Assembly: GCA_947564495.1 (NCBI GenBank)
Contig: CANOCD010000045.1
Location: 1-7,886, forward strand
Source of the DNA: an uncultured Angelakisella sp.
GTDB taxonomy: Bacteria; Bacillota; Clostridia; Oscillospirales; Ruminococcaceae
Reading direction: 5' to 3'
DNA length: 7,886 bases
Positions 5,543 through 7,886 of the stretch are shown one piece after another. Every line of letters starts with the position of its first letter. Within the stretch, counting starts at the first letter, position 1. The position numbers and the translations under genes were made by a program. The notes under the pieces were generated by a model that saw only the letters and a program-made list of their open reading frames with translations, was not told the DNA's origin and made no database searches.

Positions 5543-6088
5543 CTATCCCAGCAGGGCGGTCCTCTCCGCGACCCTTCTTTTGACTGCGGAAACGGTCTCC
5601 TCTATAGACAGGCTGGTTATGTCGATCACGTTTTCCTCGTAAGCCCCCAGGTCCTGGAACTGCGTCCACATCCTTTCCACCAGCCGGGTGTTGGTCTCCC
5701 GGTCCAGCTTGGAGCGGCCCGTTGCCCGCCTCAGCGTCTCTTCCCTGCCGGCCCTCAAAACGAGATAGTGCACCTCGTGGCCCTCCCGGGCGGCCTGGAG
5801 CCAGGGCTCCAAGAACCAGGGCCCCACGATGCCGTCCACCACCACGTCGTACCCGCCCCGGGCGTACCGTTTGGCGGCCTCCAAAAAGGCTTCGATGACC
5901 ACCAGGTTCTGCTGCTCCGACCCCGGCAGGTGGGGCGGGATGGCCCCCTTGCTCAGGAACTGGTAAAAGTCGTCGGTGTGCATATGGACCGACCGCTCCA
6001 GGTCGGACTCTCTTGCAAGGGCGGCGGAGACGGTGGTTTTCCCGGTCCCCGGCGAACCGGAGATCACGATCATCCTTCCCATGCTCAT
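5543..6088 (-). CDS. P-loop kinase-like ATP-binding protein (AAA_33/zeta-toxin-like fold)
   Basis: The 181-residue product is a small nucleoside-triphosphate-binding protein, probably a cytoplasmic phosphotransferase of unknown substrate. Walker A is GSPGTGKTT at residues 11-19. A DDFY motif (Asp39, Asp40) follows the second strand, where related kinases place the catalytic or substrate-binding aspartate. A Walker B-like strand DVVVDGIVGPWFLEPW lies near residues 80-95, and an Arg-rich LID-like stretch (RRATGRSKLDRETNTR) follows. Length and layout fit the uncharacterised 180-residue family with HTDDFY and VDGIVGPWFL motifs. The ATG at 6088 overlaps the upstream TGA as ATGA, with AAGGAG and AGGAGG just upstream, so translational coupling is likely. 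An ATG at 6082 is a possible alternative start. No antitoxin-like partner is adjacent, so I do not call it a toxin. Confidence 0.85.
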   Translation of the reverse strand: MSMGRMIVISGSPGTGKTTVSAALARESDLERSVHMHTDDFYQFLSKGAIPPHLPGSEQQNLVVIEAFLEAAKRYARGGYDVVVDGIVGPWFLEPWLQAAREGHEVHYLVLRAGREETLRRATGRSKLDRETNTRLVERMWTQFQDLGAYEENVIDITSLSIEETVSAVKRRVAERTALLG

Positions 6089-6513
6089 TCTGCTCCTTCC
6101 TCCTCTCCTGTCTCGGGCTCCGGCAGGTCCGCCTCAAAGCCCAGAACGGGCTCCCCGCCGACGGTGTCCTCCAGGCGGAGGCGGAAACGGCAGGAGCCGA
6201 AGTCCCACTCCCGCCAGTCCCGGGTGACGGCGTGCCGCCCCGGCTCCCCGGTCCCCCGGATCACAACGGGAAAATAGCCGGAATAATGGCTCCACCCGTT
6301 GTCCCCGGGGAAGTAAGCCCAGAGCTCCCGGCAGCGCAGGGGGTCCAGGCCCAGGGCCTCAAAGAGGGCCTGGGCCTCCCGGGGGAGCCGCTGTTCCATC
6401 CACCGGCGGTACCAGCGGCAGTCCGGGCATTGGCAGGAGACCGGCTCCTCGTTCCGGTCAAGTTCCCTTGTCCCCTCCCGGTCAAGGGCGAAAAACTCGG
6501 TCATCTTCCCCAT
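6085..6513 (-). CDS. Conserved-looking hypothetical protein with a C-x-C-x2-C cluster
   Basis: The 142-residue product has no function I can name. Near the N-terminus SCQCPDCRWYRRW carries Cys27, Cys29 and Cys32, a possible metal-binding knuckle. LFEALGLDPLRCRELWAYFPGD and HYSGYFPVVIRG follow, resembling a Firmicutes family of uncharacterised proteins with a CxC-x2-C lead and a GxYP core. The C-terminus is acidic (PEPETGEEEGAE). There is no signal peptide or membrane segment. The ATG at 6513 lies 4 nt after the peptidase stop, has no clear ribosome binding site of its own and is probably translated by coupling. ATG 6504 is an alternative start. Its 3' end overlaps the kinase start by 4 nt. 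The tight packing implies shared expression with the peptidase and kinase, not necessarily a shared pathway. Confidence 0.72.
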   Translation of the reverse strand: MGKMTEFFALDREGTRELDRNEEPVSCQCPDCRWYRRWMEQRLPREAQALFEALGLDPLRCRELWAYFPGDNGWSHYSGYFPVVIRGTGEPGRHAVTRDWREWDFGSCRFRLRLEDTVGGEPVLGFEADLPEPETGEEEGAE

Positions 6514-6517
6514 CTTG

Positions 6518-7813
6518 TCAGCCCAAGGGGTCGGCGGCCAGGTACTGCTCCGGGTTGGTGTAGATGTTGTTCACCGACATGGTGAAGTGCAGATGGGGCC
6601 CGGTGACAAAGCCGGTGGCCCCCACCTTGCCGATGGGGTCGCCGGTCTTGACCATCTGCCCGGCCTCCACCTCCACGGCGTCCAGGTGGTAATACCAGCT
6701 TTTCAGCCCGAAGCCGTGCTCGATGCAGATCATGTTGCCGGTGAGCTGGAGGTACCCGGCAAAGAGGACCCGGCCGTTGTTGGGGGCGTAGACCTGGGTG
6801 CCGGTGGGGGCGGGGTAGTCGATGCCGGCGTGCTGGCTCTTGGAGCCGTTGATGACCCTGATCCGCCCGAAGGTGCTGCTGGAGGCCACGTACTGCTTGT
6901 CGATGGGCAGCTGGAAGGGGCCCTCCCAGTATTTTTCCGGGTCGCCCAGGTTCTTGAGGGGGCGGGTCACCTGCTCGTAGACGATGTTGGCCTCCTGGTT
7001 GTTGACGGTGGAGTCGGCCACGCTCTGGTCCACGTTGAACTGCTGCACCGTCACGTCAAAGCCCCCGTCGGTGACCGAAAGGGTGAAGTCCCGGCTCTCC
7101 TCCCCCGCCGCAAGGGTGAGGTGGTAGGTGCCGGTGTTGTGGCTGTACTTGGCGGGGAGAAGGGCGATCTGCTCCCCCTGGTAGGGATAGAAGGTGGGGG
7201 TGAAGCCTAGGTCGGTGGTGGCGGTGACCTTCTCCACCCCCTCAGGGAGGTTCCCCGCCCGGAGGACGACGCAGTAGCCCTGGGGGACCTCCTGGCGGTC
7301 CACCTCTAAAAGGAGCTCCCGCTCATAGGTCAGGGAAAGGCGGTAACCGGCAAGGCCGGCGAAGCCCTCCTCCCTGCCGTCCCAGCTGGCCCAGAGGTCC
7401 AGGAGGTACTCCCCGCTCTTTTCCGGGGCGAAGTCCCCCAGCTGCTCCAGGGTGCCCAGAAAGACCGGCTCTCCCCCCTCCGCCGGGGAAAGGGTGGCGG
7501 TGGTCTGGTCCGGGGCCTGGGAAAAGACCAGCTCCGGCAGGGTCTCCCCCCGTTTGATGACGGCGGACCCGGCGACGCTGGAAAGCTCCCCGGGAGCGGC
7601 CTCCTCCCCCCGGGCGATAAGGCCGGGGGTCAGCAGTTCCCCGTTCATGGAGAGGGTGGGGGCGAGGGGCTCCTGGCGGACCAGCTGGTCCGAGGAGGAG
7701 ACCGGCGCCGGGGGCGGGGCGGCATCCTCCCCCAGAAAGTCTCCGGTCAAAAGGACGATTCCCCCGGCCAGCAGCACCACCACCGCCAGCAGGACGGCTA
7801 AAAACAGTTTCAT
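6518..7813 (-). CDS. Membrane-anchored M23 (LytM-type) metallopeptidase
   Basis: The 431-residue product is a predicted cell-wall peptidase or a regulator of one. Residues 3-23 form a single hydrophobic segment after MK, with no lipobox cysteine, so it is either a signal anchor or a cleavable signal. A Pro/Ser-rich linker and an Asp/Glu-rich extracellular region of beta-strand character (about 50-290) precede the peptidase domain (about 305-425). The zinc site is complete: HAGID (His328, Asp332) and the HLH of GPHLHF (His407, His409). YYHL (His376) and EHG match the conserved LytM loops. This suggests an active enzyme rather than a degenerate EnvC/NlpD-like activator. The ATG at 7813 has GGGGGAG 6 nt upstream and is the first gene after the promoter near 7860. 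It heads the three-gene cluster. Confidence 0.93.
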   Translation of the reverse strand: MKLFLAVLLAVVVLLAGGIVLLTGDFLGEDAAPPPAPVSSSDQLVRQEPLAPTLSMNGELLTPGLIARGEEAAPGELSSVAGSAVIKRGETLPELVFSQAPDQTTATLSPAEGGEPVFLGTLEQLGDFAPEKSGEYLLDLWASWDGREEGFAGLAGYRLSLTYERELLLEVDRQEVPQGYCVVLRAGNLPEGVEKVTATTDLGFTPTFYPYQGEQIALLPAKYSHNTGTYHLTLAAGEESRDFTLSVTDGGFDVTVQQFNVDQSVADSTVNNQEANIVYEQVTRPLKNLGDPEKYWEGPFQLPIDKQYVASSSTFGRIRVINGSKSQHAGIDYPAPTGTQVYAPNNGRVLFAGYLQLTGNMICIEHGFGLKSWYYHLDAVEVEAGQMVKTGDPIGKVGATGFVTGPHLHFTMSVNNIYTNPEQYLAADPLG

Positions 7814-7859
7814 CTTGCACTCCCCCTGTTTCAGTCTTGTCTTTTTATCTTATGCGACT

Positions 7860-7865
7860 ATCATA
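7860..7865 (-). promoter_or_regulatory. Extended -10 promoter element for the peptidase operon
   Basis: On the minus strand TATGAT is directly preceded by TGG, which gives an extended -10 element. A -35 element at a 17-nt spacing would fall just at or beyond the window edge and cannot be judged. The start would lie about 40 nt before the ATG at 7813, in an AT-rich leader that is unlike the coding DNA. Confidence 0.5.
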
Positions 7866-7886
7866 CCACAGACGCCTGGGTTTTTC

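Noticed and set aside
5543..6088. Kinase as a zeta-type toxin of a toxin-antitoxin pair
   Set aside because: The fold family overlaps, but no small antitoxin-like gene precedes it, and its VDGIVGPWFL-type motifs fit an uncharacterised non-toxin kinase family better.

Overview
This is a GC-rich window in which every gene I can support lies on the minus strand, so the biological order runs from high to low coordinates. The organism is probably an anaerobic, high-GC member of the Clostridia, of the Oscillospiraceae type. The clues are a class III (oxygen-sensitive) ribonucleotide reductase operon with a Firmicutes-style NrdD, AGGAGG-type ribosome binding sites, DUF4261-like proteins, and strong GC bias at third codon positions. 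That bias also creates long meaningless shadow ORFs on the plus strand. The placement is inference, not a taxonomic result.

Right-hand cluster (7865 to 5543): a promoter with an extended -10 element leads into a membrane-anchored M23 (LytM) peptidase, then a small protein of unknown function with a C-x-C-x2-C cluster, then a P-loop kinase-like ATPase. The genes are 4 nt apart or overlap by 4 nt, so they look like one transcript acting partly at the cell envelope.

Middle gap (5542 to 5057): 486 nt without a protein gene. The half next to the kinase is rich in inverted repeats on the minus strand. It has a 9-bp closing helix, an internal helix, a 15-bp hairpin and a following run of eight T, and may encode a structured RNA or a long leader/terminator region. 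The half next to nrdD is AT-richer and carries a good promoter (TTGCTT, 17 nt, TACTAT) with two similar palindromic elements that look like NrdR boxes.

Left-hand operon (5056 to 50): nrdD (class III ribonucleotide reductase), a 51-residue ORF, nrdG (radical-SAM activase), then two DUF4261-like paralogues. The most notable point is that the 781-residue NrdD ends just after its zinc-site region and lacks the glycyl-radical segment. That segment (motif RITGYLVG, candidate radical Gly26) is encoded by the separate 51-residue ORF, which has its own start and ribosome binding site and overlaps nrdG. The enzyme therefore appears to be a naturally split class III reductase in which the radical-bearing tail is a small detachable subunit, comparable in concept to the stand-alone glycyl-radical protein GrcA/YfiD of pyruvate formate-lyase. 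NrdG would activate Gly26 on the small subunit, and the large subunit would supply the ATP cone, substrate site and catalytic cysteine. I cannot tell from sequence alone whether this arrangement has been described before.
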